From the NCBI GenBank assembly GCA_004764695.1, contig SMSO01000006.1, positions 1,034,859 through 1,098,858 of the forward strand: a stretch of 64,000 nt of DNA, in the 5' to 3' direction. The translations under genes were made by a program, and so were the position numbers. The stretch is from Schizochytrium sp. TIO01. Lineage: Eukaryota; Sar; Bigyra; Thraustochytrida; Thraustochytriidae. Each line of letters starts with the position of its first letter. The first letter of the stretch is position 1. Positions 42,442 to 52,321 of the stretch are shown in pieces. The notes under the pieces were generated by a model. That model saw only the letters and a program-made list of their open reading frames with translations, did no database searches and was not told where the DNA came from.

Positions 42442-42465
42442 ATGAACCAAGAACGCTCGTACTGA
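42442..42465 (+). other. Seven-codon upstream ORF in the element's leader
   Basis: An ATG precedes the gag ATG by 37 bases and ends in TGA after seven codons. It might lower gag initiation; nothing more supports a function. Confidence 0.35.
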
Positions 42466-42478
42466 TCAGGCCCAAGCC

Positions 42479-44452
42479 ATGTCGGCCTCAACTAGTAACT
42501 CCACGTCCTCGTCGACCTCGTCTTCCTCGACATCCACCAACCCGGATCAGTTCCAAACTGGACCCGGAGGCTCCTCGGACTCGATGAGAACGGAGAGTCT
42601 TCTCGCCCAACTGGAACATCAAGGGGTAGACTCTCGTAACCCCCTTGCCCAAGCGGAGTCCAGGTCTGCCGACGCTACAGATCCAACTCAAGAAAACTCC
42701 CAACCCGGAACTGACACCGACTCAGCTCCAAATGCACTACATGCACCTGAAAGTTCCAGTGGCCAGGAACCCCTACAGTCCAACCCAGACGGTACTGGAC
42801 AACTGACCGATAGAGCGATGGAGAGCATGTCTCCAGCTGCCCTATCACAACGTTACGGGGACATCACTCAGGTTGTTGATCATGATGGGTGGACTCGAAC
42901 ACTATTCCCACCTCCAAACGTTAAAGAACTGTTCCTGCAAGCACGGGAGGATCACCTGGCGAGACAACGCCACAAAGGACTAGTAACTCATGGTAGCAAC
43001 GCGACAAATCTCTACCAACAGTCGCATCTTCCTACCGTCGACCTAACTGAACTTGGAGGGAACCGTGGGAACCCAAACAACTCAGGGCACACCCCTTATC
43101 TCAGGTCTCAGATTGGCACTCGACCTCCTGGAAAACTCTCCTATGACCTTTTCCGGAATGCCAAGCATAAACTTCCCCTCATGTCGGAGGACATGACGGG
43201 AACCTGGGATCAGTATAGAATCAAACTCTTCAATTTTCTCGGCACCTATGGTCTCACACCCGAGAACATCGCCAACGCCCCCACACCGGAAATCTGGTTT
43301 GACCGAGATCAAAAGCTGTACCAGATCCTGACTCAGGCAGCTGAAAATGCTCAAGATAAACTATATGTTATCACCGCCTCAAACCCACACAAGTCTGGTA
43401 CCCAGGCGTGGTATCGCCTCAACGAACTGTTTGCAGAGTCTAGTGCACGAGGTAAAGTACAAATACTCCAACGACTACAAAAGGTACTTCAGTCTCCACG
43501 TGTCCCTGCAGCTGGTGAGAGTTTTGAAGTATGCAATGGATACTTCTATCAAATCATCAACCTAGGAGAACAACTAGTCGCACTCAACTCTGACCCACTC
43601 GAACTAGTTACACTGCTTGCTCTGATACGCTTCCATGAAGTCACTGGAGGCAAATACGAGGTAGCTATCAATGAGGTACTCAATGAACCTCGACTCCAGA
43701 TCACCAAAGCCGTTCATACTATTCAAAGGGCGGTAGCCAATCATCCACGCCAACCCAAATCAAATGACCAAACTACCGCTGATCTCTGGGCGTTATCGGC
43801 TGTTTCCAAGACCCCTACGAATTCCAAGCAATCCAAGTTTCATCAGCACATTACTTGTTCCAACTGTGGTCGCCGCGGCCACTATGGGCGCGACTGCAGA
43901 GCGTCATCTAACTCTGCTCAACAACAAGCTCATCCTCTACCAAACAAACGTACCAAACGCAACAAACGCAAATCTCCGATTCCTCAAACATACTCGCGTT
44001 TGGATCCGAACCTGGCTTATCTCAGTCACGTCACTCATCCTTCGACAGGCCCAATTTCCTTTATGGCTCTGTCACAGTCTATTCCGTCTGATGTCATTCT
44101 CTTAGACAGCGGCTGTTCCAAAACAATGACCGGTGATCGCAACTTATTCCAATCCTTGGAACAACTTCCTGCACCTCGACGCATCACAGTTGCAAACGGT
44201 GAAACCATGGAAATCACCCAAGTAGGACAAATTCAAGTTAAAATGAAAACCACCAAAGGGAAAACCATCACTGTAACCATTGATGCAGACTATGTTCCCT
44301 CACCAGCACCCACTCTCGTTGCGGTTCGCGACCTCACGGATCGCAACTTTGTGGTCTCATTGGGACCACAACGATGGGAGCTCTCTACTCCAAGGGGAGA
44401 TACCGTCATTCTCGGTGACTATCATGGTTCACCATGCATACGCCAAGAGTGA
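42479..44452 (+). CDS. Copia Gag and aspartic protease
   Basis: 657 residues from an ATG at 42479 to a TGA at 44450-44452. Residues 1-120 are Ser/Thr/Gln-rich. Residues 225-430 form the Gag core, which packages element RNA in cytoplasmic virus-like particles. The CCHC zinc knuckle is at C460, C463, H468, C473, with the standard CX2CX4HX4C spacing. A basic linker follows. The retroviral-type protease has its catalytic triplet DSG at 543-545, followed by a beta-rich region to the stop. The next frame is in the same phase with no frameshift, so the product is either Gag-protease alone or, after readthrough, the full polyprotein. Confidence 0.93.
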   Translation: MSASTSNSTSSSTSSSSTSTNPDQFQTGPGGSSDSMRTESLLAQLEHQGVDSRNPLAQAESRSADATDPTQENSQPGTDTDSAPNALHAPESSSGQEPLQSNPDGTGQLTDRAMESMSPAALSQRYGDITQVVDHDGWTRTLFPPPNVKELFLQAREDHLARQRHKGLVTHGSNATNLYQQSHLPTVDLTELGGNRGNPNNSGHTPYLRSQIGTRPPGKLSYDLFRNAKHKLPLMSEDMTGTWDQYRIKLFNFLGTYGLTPENIANAPTPEIWFDRDQKLYQILTQAAENAQDKLYVITASNPHKSGTQAWYRLNELFAESSARGKVQILQRLQKVLQSPRVPAAGESFEVCNGYFYQIINLGEQLVALNSDPLELVTLLALIRFHEVTGGKYEVAINEVLNEPRLQITKAVHTIQRAVANHPRQPKSNDQTTADLWALSAVSKTPTNSKQSKFHQHITCSNCGRRGHYGRDCRASSNSAQQQAHPLPNKRTKRNKRKSPIPQTYSRLDPNLAYLSHVTHPSTGPISFMALSQSIPSDVILLDSGCSKTMTGDRNLFQSLEQLPAPRRITVANGETMEITQVGQIQVKMKTTKGKTITVTIDADYVPSPAPTLVAVRDLTDRNFVVSLGPQRWELSTPRGDTVILGDYHGSPCIRQE

Positions 44453-44458
44453 CTAGCT
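44450..44458 (+). promoter_or_regulatory. Candidate stop-codon readthrough site (TGA CTA)
   Basis: The only stop between gag-protease and integrase is TGA followed by CTAG. UGA CUA is the best known leaky stop context in eukaryotes and several RNA viruses. The downstream frame continues in the same phase with no ATG before the integrase zinc-binding region. The sequence shows the stop and its context; readthrough itself is inference. A simple nonsense mutation is the alternative. Confidence 0.55.
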
Positions 44459-47400
44459 CCTTCTCATGCATTGTTGGCCGTCTCCTCTAATCGTCAGAGA
44501 GATTGGCTTGCCGCTCACCTGCGCTTAGGCCATGCCAACACCACTCGTATGGCTCGTGCTCTCCAAATCTCTCCGTCCAAAATACAGTTTTCGTGTCCGA
44601 CCTGTGCTTTAGCCAACATCAAAACCAGACCTGTCCCTCAAGGCCCTCACGAGTCCAGGGCAACTGCACCTCGACAGGCTGCTACATTAGACGTAGTTGG
44701 CCCGTTCCAATCATCATTCATACATGGCTACAAGCATGCCCTAGTGATTCGGGATCTGGTTTCTGGCATCGCACAATGTTATGGATTAAAATCTCTCACT
44801 CAAGTCACGACTGCTCTTCACCAATGGAGGGCAGACTGGCATGGTTTTGAAACCAGACGGGCACGACTATATGTTGATGGAGCTTCCTATTTCGTTGGCG
44901 GCACATTCAAAGAAACTTGCACACAATGGGGATGGAGTCTTTCAATTAGTCCCAGCGGGGCTCATGCTCTTCACCCAGCTGAATCCTTGAATGGGGTTCT
45001 CCTTCGGATGGCCAGAGCCATGCTTATGGCGGCTGAACTTCCCTCTCGCTGTTGGTATTTTGCGTATGAATACGCCTGTTACATTCGCAACAGACTTCCA
45101 TCCCAGCGTTCCACACGATCTCCCTTTGAGACTCACTATGGTCGTTCGCCGTCTCTAGACAACCTTCATATTTTTGGTTGTGACGTCGTGTTTAAAGATC
45201 AGGCTCCACCAAACAAGCTCGCTCCACGCGGTTTAAGTGGCAAGTTTCTGGGTGTGGCACGACATCATAACTACTCTACATATCTCATCCTGAACAACCG
45301 CACTACACATCTCATCACTACACGGGATGTACGGTTCTTCGAGAATTCCATTGTTGACAGGGTCATGAACTCCTTCCCACGGTTCTCCAACAACCCAAAC
45401 ACCGTTGAACAAGGTGGTTCTCAACCAATGGGGGAGCATCTACGCTCCGACTCGAGAAAAGACTCTTCTCTTCGGTTCAAATCCGTCTATTTTCCTGCGA
45501 CGCCTGACCTTAACTGGTCGAACTCCTCTTCCTTGTCCTCAATGACCGCTTCCAGCTCAGGTCCAAGTGACCCACTGGTAGCCTCCTCTTCCAATTTAGG
45601 ATCTGCGTCCAGCTCTCACAGGCTGTGTGACAACGATGCCGTCTCCGTGGATTCACCCAGTCGCATACTGTCGACATCTCGACCTGATCACTCGAGCAGG
45701 GTTAGAAATCTACAGGACTTGATACAACCTGATTTCGAGCATGACCTGTCCCAATCTCAAAGACAGGCAAATGCTGGTCAGGGTGAGCCCCGACAGGATG
45801 GGATAGCGTCCCGTGACCTATCGGAGACTCACGATAATCTATCTTTGCCAGAACTCTCCTCTAGAGGAGAAACTTCTCCGGCGAATATGAGCTCATCACA
45901 TACTAGTTCTGATGTAGCTGATTCAACTAACATTGAATCCAACCTAGACTGTATGTCTATTCCTCCGCATGATACTGCGGAGTCTGACTCAAACTCTCCA
46001 CCTTGGTTGAATCCCGATGAGGATCCCAAGGAGTCCGTACCCAATACAGAGGTACGGACCAGGAGTGGACGAATTTCCCGCCGCACCCAATGGATGAATG
46101 CGGACGCGGCTGCCCTGGGGAGGGCCAATACCTATAGCTATCCCTCTCATGTTTTACAGGCATCTTCTTTTGAACATTCCCCGTCCTTTGTCCCGGGGGA
46201 GCAGGTATCACAAGCCTATGATGGGACAAAAGCACTACAGAAACGGACAAGTTATGACCACCGTAACAGTCATTCTGCAATACACCAAATGTATAGTCCA
46301 TCAAAGAAGAAGAAGTCTCAATCCACACTGGTTGGACTTGACCCAAAAGTAAAACACGACCACCAATCAAAACCCATTGTAACGCCTCGAAATTTCAGCG
46401 AGTATCTTCGGTTACCACACCAGGAACGTCAAATATGGACTGAGGCGATAAGAAAAGAATGGTCTAATCTTGAGAGGAGTGGGACCTTCCTCATTGTACC
46501 TAAAAAGGAGGCAAAAGGCGCTATCATCAATGCCGCATGGATTTTCACATACAAAACACTTCAGCAAACCGCCAAGGCCAGGCTAGTTGCTCAAGGGACT
46601 AATGAACCCCTAACATCTCCGTGGGATGTCTTCGCCCCAACCACGGACAGATTATCGCTGAGAACAGCCATTATTGTTGCTCTCACTAAGAACTGGTCAT
46701 TCGCGATATTGGATGTATCGGCTGCATTCTTACAAGCAGAAATCGATCATGAAAAGGAACCCATCTACATCCGACCACCAAGAGGTGTACAAGTACCAGA
46801 AGGATGCATCTTCAAACTTGCTAGATCTCTCTATGGACTGAGAACAAGTCCTCGAAGGTGGGCTGAACACCTAGCCCAAACCCTAGAAGGTTGTGGACTT
46901 CGGAAAAGCAAGTTCGACCCAAGTTGCTTTATTGGACCCGAAGCCATTGTCATCAGTCATGTGGACGACCTATTAATCACAGAAACTCCAAATTCAGTGA
47001 AGAGAACAATCAACACTCTAAAAGCAAAGTATGACGTCAAGTGTGAGATAAACCCAGCCACTGCCACCTACTTAGGTAACAAACATGAGTTCAACCTGGA
47101 TGCAAAAACATGCAAGATTTCCCAGGCAGTCCATATAGAAAAGACCTTAAAGGATCACGGGATGGACAAAGCTAACTCATGTAAAACACCAATGGAGGCT
47201 AAGTGCTATCTTCCTGACCATGACAAAGATGAACAACACCCAGACTACCGAACAATTGTGGGAAAGCTCATGTACCTCAGCTGCACACGAATTGACCTTG
47301 GATACCCACTTCACCAACTATCTAGACACGGACACAAGAATGGACCAGTACACATGGACGCATGTAAGAGGACCCTCAGATATCTTAGAGGAACCACAAA

Positions 47401-47995
47401 TGATGGTCTTGTGCTAAAAGGTCAGAACTCGGTGAATGATATCAAGATTAATGTATTTGCTGATGCAAGCTTTGGTCAGATCAACGACCCACACATGAAA
47501 TCGGTAAGTGGATACGTAGTAAGGCTCAATGATAGTGCTGTGTTATGGAAATCAACCAAACAGACTATTACAGCTCAAAGCACCTTTGAAGCAGAACTCA
47601 TTAGCATATACGAAGCTAGTCGGGCTGCGGAAGGTGTCCGACATTTACTAGAAGAATTCGGGATCAACATCAGTTGCATTAATATTTACACCGACTCTCA
47701 AGCAGTAGTAAATGTAGTGGAGAGGGGCTGTTGGCAATCACGAAACAAGCACCTATCGTTGAAGTACCTTGATCTGTCAATCAAGCTGAACGCAGGTGAC
47801 ATTCGCATCACACATATCCCCGGCACACTGAACCCTTCCGATTGTCTCACCAAGTCACTGCCTCGCATCGATCATGTACGACATAGTCACACACTACTGA
47901 ATGCACAGACTGTGGACTTGAGGGGAGTGCTGAGATCTCCAATCGAAGGAACTAGTGGACAAGACATTGCTAGAGTTCTTGGTGTCCCTTTGTAA
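44453..47995 (+). CDS. Copia integrase, reverse transcriptase and RNase H
   Basis: Open frame in phase with gag, directly after the TGA, 1180 codons before its stop; it has no ATG of its own near the start, so it is presumably made as a fusion. It opens with the HHCC zinc-binding part of integrase (HLRLGH, then CPTC). The catalytic D,D,E core follows: Asp in LDVVGPF (44690), Asp in LYVDGASYF, and Glu in HPAESLNG. A long Ser-rich linker separates it from RT, which starts at WTEAIRKEW and contains DVSAAFLQAEID and the VDD catalytic pair (46961-46969, HVDDLL where many elements have YVDDLL). RNase H follows, with FADASFG, TAQSTFEAE and YTDSQAVV. The last 22 codons lie inside the 3' LTR. All catalytic residues I can identify are intact. 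Confidence 0.93.
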   Translation, partial: LAPSHALLAVSSNRQRDWLAAHLRLGHANTTRMARALQISPSKIQFSCPTCALANIKTRPVPQGPHESRATAPRQAATLDVVGPFQSSFIHGYKHALVIRDLVSGIAQCYGLKSLTQVTTALHQWRADWHGFETRRARLYVDGASYFVGGTFKETCTQWGWSLSISPSGAHALHPAESLNGVLLRMARAMLMAAELPSRCWYFAYEYACYIRNRLPSQRSTRSPFETHYGRSPSLDNLHIFGCDVVFKDQAPPNKLAPRGLSGKFLGVARHHNYSTYLILNNRTTHLITTRDVRFFENSIVDRVMNSFPRFSNNPNTVEQGGSQPMGEHLRSDSRKDSSLRFKSVYFPATPDLNWSNSSSLSSMTASSSGPSDPLVASSSNLGSASSSHRLCDNDAVSVDSPSRILSTSRPDHSSRVRNLQDLIQPDFEHDLSQSQRQANAGQGEPRQDGIASRDLSETHDNLSLPELSSRGETSPANMSSSHTSSDVADSTNIESNLDCMSIPPHDTAESDSNSPPWLNPDEDPKESVPNTEVRTRSGRISRRTQWMNADAAALGRANTYSYPSHVLQASSFEHSPSFVPGEQVSQAYDGTKALQKRTSYDHRNSHSAIHQMYSPSKKKKSQSTLVGLDPKVKHDHQSKPIVTPRNFSEYLRLPHQERQIWTEAIRKEWSNLERSGTFLIVPKKEAKGAIINAAWIFTYKTLQQTAKARLVAQGTNEPLTSPWDVFAPTTDRLSLRTAIIVALTKNWSFAILDVSAAFLQAEIDHEKEPIYIRPPRGVQVPEGCIFKLARSLYGLRTSPRRWAEHLAQTLEGCGLRKSKFDPSCFIGPEAIVISHVDDLLITETPNSVKRTINTLKAKYDVKCEINPATATYLGNKHEFNLDAKTCKISQAVHIEKTLKDHGMDKANSCKTPMEAKCYLPDHDKDEQHPDYRTIVGKLMYLSCTRIDLGYPLHQLSRHGHKNGPVHMDACKRTLRYLRGTTNDGLVLKGQNSVNDIKINVFADASFGQINDPHMKSVSGYVVRLNDSAVLWKSTKQTITAQSTFEAELISIYEASRAAEGVRHLLEEFGINISCINIYTDSQAVVNVVERGCWQSRNKHLSLKYLDLSIKLNAGDIRITHIPGTLNPSDCLTKSLPRIDHVRHSHTLLNAQTVDLRGVLRSPIEGTSGQDIARVLGVPL
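47921..47927 (+). other. Polypurine tract
   Basis: AGGGGAG lies directly before the 3' LTR. This is the expected plus-strand primer for reverse transcription. It lies within the RNase H reading frame. Confidence 0.85.
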
Positions 47996-48342
47996 AACCC
48001 ATTAGAAATAAGGTTTGCATTAGAACAAGAATAAGCAGCCAGATTTATGTGGCTGCTGAAGCCAAGAACTAGAAGTGTAATTACACATCACTGACTCCCA
48101 AAGCTTGGTTAGCTTGGATCGATGGTGGAGAAGGTTGGATAACCTAACCCCATCAATTATCTCTAACCACATTCAAGAATGTCTTAATCTCCCTAACTAC
48201 TACATGAATCCATCTGTCCTGGAATTCATTCCTCAGGACAGCAGTTCGCTAACTCTTAAATCAGCCTTCTTATAGCCTTCATCTAGCCTTCTACCTTCAT
48301 CTTTACAGTCAACCTCACGCTAATCAATATCACCTCTCAGCA
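47928..48342 (+). repeat. 3' LTR of the copia element
   Basis: 415 bp, TG...CA, matching the 5' LTR. It includes the last 68 bases of the pol frame (stop TAA at 47993-47995). Confidence 0.95.
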
Positions 48343-48347
48343 AGAAC
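48343..48347. repeat. Target-site duplication, right copy (AGAAC)
   Basis: Exact copy of the AGAAC that precedes the 5' LTR. Confidence 0.9.
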
Positions 48348-50738
48348 GTAGAAAAAGTATTCTATCCATAATCTAATGATGAAATATAGTGGGCAAAATT
48401 AATGATTCTATAAGGAACTGTATCTAAGTCATGAAATCCTGTATATAGTGTATGAGGTATAGTCGCAATCAACCAACAAGAAATGTGCAACACTTGGCAA
48501 ACCTAGACCTGATCAAGCATGGATCAAACACAGGACAAGCCCAGGACAAGAATTGAGATCACCATGACTACAGACAATACACATTTCTCTAATATGCACC
48601 AGGCGACTTAAATGAGGCTTCGCTAGGCAAACTCTGGACGAAAGCCACTCAAATCAGGATGTGTCTGAAGCTTAAGAAATCCATGAGCTCCCAACAAAAT
48701 CAGCCTTATTCAAACCAGGAATGCCAAGTAAGTTGCAACAATAAGAAGCCACAATACATTAATTCGTAGAATCCGCAACATGAACCGATTAGCTCTGGAA
48801 GATAACAATATTCAATACTTCCAAGGTAAATACTGGAATCTAAATCTGGTTTAGAGATTGATCGTGAATATGAGGGCAAGAGGATTGAAAAAGGCTTGAT
48901 AACTTTGGCTTCAAGAGTTAGCGGTGTGCTGTCCTTGAGGTTCGGCTCCAAGGCAGGCAGATTTAGGTCATTATTTGTAGACCAAAACAAACTTGACGTG
49001 TACTAGAGACGATTGAAGAGGTTAGGTTAACTTGTCTCTTCAAACATCAATCCTGATTTACTCATATTTGATTCTAGCTAATGTGAATGCACATTTTAGT
49101 TCTCGTCTATTTTGCGTTCATATCCACGCATCTGGTTGTCTCGTTCTGTTCCTGAACTGCCTCTTTCTCTTTCTCCTGAGTTCGGCATCCTTGTCAGACT
49201 ACCTCTGCACGCTTCACAGCACAAGCTACTCTGCATTTGAACCCCAGTAATTTATACATGTTGCTTCGATTAGAGATCCCAGCAATAACTATCACAGATC
49301 CGCGATCATGGAGGACAGGACAAAGTGATTTGCCCGCGCTTGGTTTCTCTTTCTTTGTCAAAATTACTTTTTTGGTCTTGGAGGAGCCCCCAACATTATA
49401 AAAATACGAAAGAAAATGACTGCAGAAACCTGGCTTGCTCAACAGCTTTACGCAAACATGAGACTCGACCCAAGTAGAGAACATAAATAGCAGATTAGCC
49501 TACCAATTCGGGCCTGAACTGCTATCTCTCTACCCCTTATACACAACAAATACACTCGGCGTGCAAAACATTATTTCCCGGCTATTTTTATCCTACTGCA
49601 CTCCTTGTCAAACTGAGTAAATTAGTGGTTCTATACACAATAAACTTGTTGGAGTATCTTCAGTATCTTCAGTCTCAAGGAATCCTGATCCAGCAGGTAA
49701 GGAAGACTATGTAACAATCTCTTTCTGAGAAGTTGTATGTATGCATTCATAACTTGTTAGAGACCCTTCAACAGCTATACGTTAACAATCTAGCATTCGT
49801 CCTGATATTCGAGGTACTATGATTCAATTATGAATCCTCGCTCATAGTGTTGAGCTGATCTGCGCCAACATGCAAATATTCCCAAATCATGCCTAAATTG
49901 TAAACAGTCATACTGTCTTACTCTTGCAAATGTTGAACGAATCGCCTCAACTCTGGTCAAGGCTATGACACAACACTTGCTTCAACCCTAACACGAAAAT
50001 ATTTAAGGCCACTGAGTTTATTCTCGATCCATATACTTTCCACCTAACAGATTGCAATCTTCTTCTTCTGTGAGTTTCCTCTACAAGCCTGAATTATCTG
50101 TGCAGAAAGGACCATTTTCTCGAAGTATCCTACCTGTACTAGCTCTCTATTCTATTACTATGAGCGCAGCACTAAAACACAAAGCAAACTCTTGTTGTAT
50201 CCACTACAGCTTTCATCGTCGTGCGACAGCTGCTGCTTGGAGACTGGCTCAAGAATCCATTATCAAAGTTTGCGTGGCCAGTCTATATAAATCTCATAGT
50301 TTTGACTCGCCAAGAACCCATCTTAGTAAGCAACATACTCCGTTTTCCCAATCCTCCAAAGCTATCTATATTTCTGATGCCACGCGACCTGAGAAGGTAT
50401 AACCTACCTACCTGCAATTGCAGAGCACCTCCTTGCCGGATTTCCCTCTGCCATCACCTCGTTTGCCGGATATCCGCATTCCCATACAAACCCCTCGAGT
50501 TGCCATTATTTCAACTTATACTGTCAATCACAGCGTTCCTTCCCGTTCCTAACTCTTGCTAAGCTGAGCCGCGCCCGCAGGTCTCTGTCTTTCTAGAACG
50601 GTGTGACTTGTCTACGTTAGTGTTGACAATAGTCCATCGTCGAGAAAACCCATCTCTTTCTCGACTTTCTCGCGCTGTCTCTTCTTATGTAGAGCTACCC
50701 ATCTCTTAGTGCCTCCCTATTGCCTTTTCAACATTTGC

Positions 50739-50853
50739 TTTTCTTTCCTTTTCTTTTCTTTTCTTTTCTTTCTTTCTTTTCTTTTCTTTTCTTTTCTTTT
50801 CTTCTTTTCTTTTCTTTTCTTCTTTTCTTTTCTTTTCTTTGCTTTTCTTCTTA
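50739..50853. repeat. (TTTTC)n pyrimidine microsatellite
   Basis: About 115 bp of TTTTC/TTTC units, slightly irregular, with all pyrimidines on the + strand except a few G. Confidence 0.9.
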
Positions 50854-51292
50854 CCCCCTCTCTTTCCCACTGAGCCTCTCCGCCGCTTATCCTCCTCCTT
50901 TATCTCTATACAGTGCTCTTTTAATTATCGCCAAACCAACTTGAAATTGCCCGCGCCCCAACACTCTCTCTATGCACCCCATTGAGGGGTACTTCCCTAA
51001 AGAAGCTGTGTAGGATAGGGAGGCAAACTGGGATTATTATCACTGCCACTGTGTCCTCACATTTGCCTCCGCTCCGCATTGCAAGAAATAGCAAAGAGAT
51101 CACGATTCGATTCTACGCATGGTACATACACGAGCGAATGCGCCTTAAGGCCCTGCCAAATACACGTTCCGTTGCCCCGCAAGACACCCGCGACGGTCCT
51201 CCTCCCGCTCACCTTTCCCCTGCCCTCCTCGGCTTCTGCATCAATCTCGAGCTCCTCTTCAGCTTCGTAGATTGCAATGTAAAAAAAATGAT

Positions 51293-51580
51293 GAATACAA
51301 TGCAATGCATTGCAATGCAATGCAATTCAATTCAATTCAATTTGATACAAAGCAATGCAATGCAATTCAATTCAATTCAATTCAATCAGATACAAAGCAA
51401 TGCAATGCATTGATCGCATTGCACATGCTTTGAATGCAATGCAATGCAATGTAATGCAATGCAATGCAATGCAATGCAATGCAATGTAATACAATGCAAT
51501 ACAATGCAATGTAATGTAATCTATTAATAAGCAATGCAGTGAAAAGCAAAGCAATGCAATGCGATGCGATAAATGCAAAC
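51293..51580. repeat. GCAAT pentanucleotide satellite
   Basis: About 290 bp built from GCAAT/TCAAT/ACAAT pentamers with local higher-order blocks. For example, a TCAATTCAATTCAAT block ending in GATACAAAGCAATG occurs twice, near 51326-51360 and 51364-51406. Degenerate toward the right end. Confidence 0.88.
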
Positions 51581-51787
51581 TCGGCTGCTATTGTTAGTGT
51601 TAGATGTGCGCTAAGAGTGCGGTGCAATTAATCAATGGACTGAGATAGTATTTGTTACCGCCCATAAATCACTGTGAAGAATAGGATACTGTAGTTTAGA
51701 GTACTTGCGCACAATAAGAACAGATAGGTATATCATAGTACTATGGTGCATAATGAATGCCATAGTCAAATATAGAGATGGAGATAG

Positions 51788-51792
51788 AAGAA

Positions 51793-51828
<36 letters not shown>

Positions 51829-51829
51829 A

Positions 51830-51865
<36 letters not shown>
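51788..51865. repeat. (GAAA)n microsatellite
   Basis: About 78 bp of GAAA repeat with one AAAAG interruption, followed by a (GA)n run at 51915-51934. Both lie within 240 bp upstream of the Cpn10 ATG. Confidence 0.92.
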
Positions 51866-52021
51866 GCATCGATTGGCACAACCAATTAATTAGATTAGGA
51901 AAGGAAAGACACAAAGAGAGAGAGAGAGAGAGAGGAGTAAACAGGTTGAAGGGGAAAGCAATTCCGAAATCGATTAGCTCTCTCACACCTTGTATCTCAA
52001 GTCAGCAGCAGCAACAAGAAC

Positions 52022-52321
52022 ATGTCTGGCCTCAAGAAGCTCATCCCCCTCGCGGACCGCGTGCTCGTGAAGCGCGCCATGCCTGTGCAGAAGACTGCTG
52101 GCGGCATCTTCCTCCCGGACTCTGCCACCAAGAAGGAGCCTGAGGCCGAGGTCGTCGCTGTCGGCCCTGGCCGCCGCGACCAGAACGGCAACCTCGTGCC
52201 CATGTCTGTCAGCGTCGGCGACAAGGTCCTCCTCCCCGAGTACGGTGGCCAGGCCATTAACATGGGCGATGAGGAGTTCCAGCTCTTCCGCAACGATGAC
52301 ATCCTCGGCAAGTACGAGTGA
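52022..52321 (+). CDS. HSPE1: 10-kDa chaperonin (GroES/Cpn10/HSPE1)
   Basis: Complete 99-residue single-exon gene from an ATG at 52022. Cpn10 is the lid of the Cpn60 folding chamber, normally in mitochondria. The GroES fold is evident: LIPLADRVLVKR at the start, the mobile loop TAGGIFLP near 26-33 that contacts Cpn60, VGPGRRDQNG at the roof, and VGDKVLLPEYGG near 65-76. It lacks an added presequence, as do most mitochondrial Cpn10s, whose N-terminus itself targets. Codons are strikingly GC-ending (CTC, GCC, AAG, CGC), unlike the AT-rich neighbours, as expected of a highly expressed gene. A plastid copy would usually be longer or doubled. Confidence 0.95.
   Translation: MSGLKKLIPLADRVLVKRAMPVQKTAGGIFLPDSATKKEPEAEVVAVGPGRRDQNGNLVPMSVSVGDKVLLPEYGGQAINMGDEEFQLFRNDDILGKYE

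Larger units (their letters stand above)
41991..48342 (+). mobile_element. Complete Ty1/copia LTR retrotransposon, 6.35 kb
   Basis: Full structure: target duplication, 415-bp 5' LTR (TG...CA), primer site, Gag-protease frame, integrase-RT-RNase H frame, polypurine tract, 415-bp 3' LTR, target duplication. The order integrase before RT places it in the Ty1/copia (Pseudoviridae-type) group. The LTRs look identical and the frames have no frameshift, so it inserted recently and may still be active. The one interruption is the TGA between protease and integrase, discussed separately. Confidence 0.96.
48348..52021. other. 3.7-kb gene-poor region right of the retrotransposon
   Basis: No conserved gene is recognised. 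The right half is dominated by simple repeats: pyrimidine (TTTTC)n, a GCAAT-based satellite, (GAAA)n and (GA)n, leading directly to Cpn10. The left half is unremarkable AT-rich DNA. Confidence 0.45.

Noticed and set aside
50052-50562. Overlapping forward frames of 113-116 codons
   Set aside because: No start or motif support; they overlap in different phases in low-complexity DNA.
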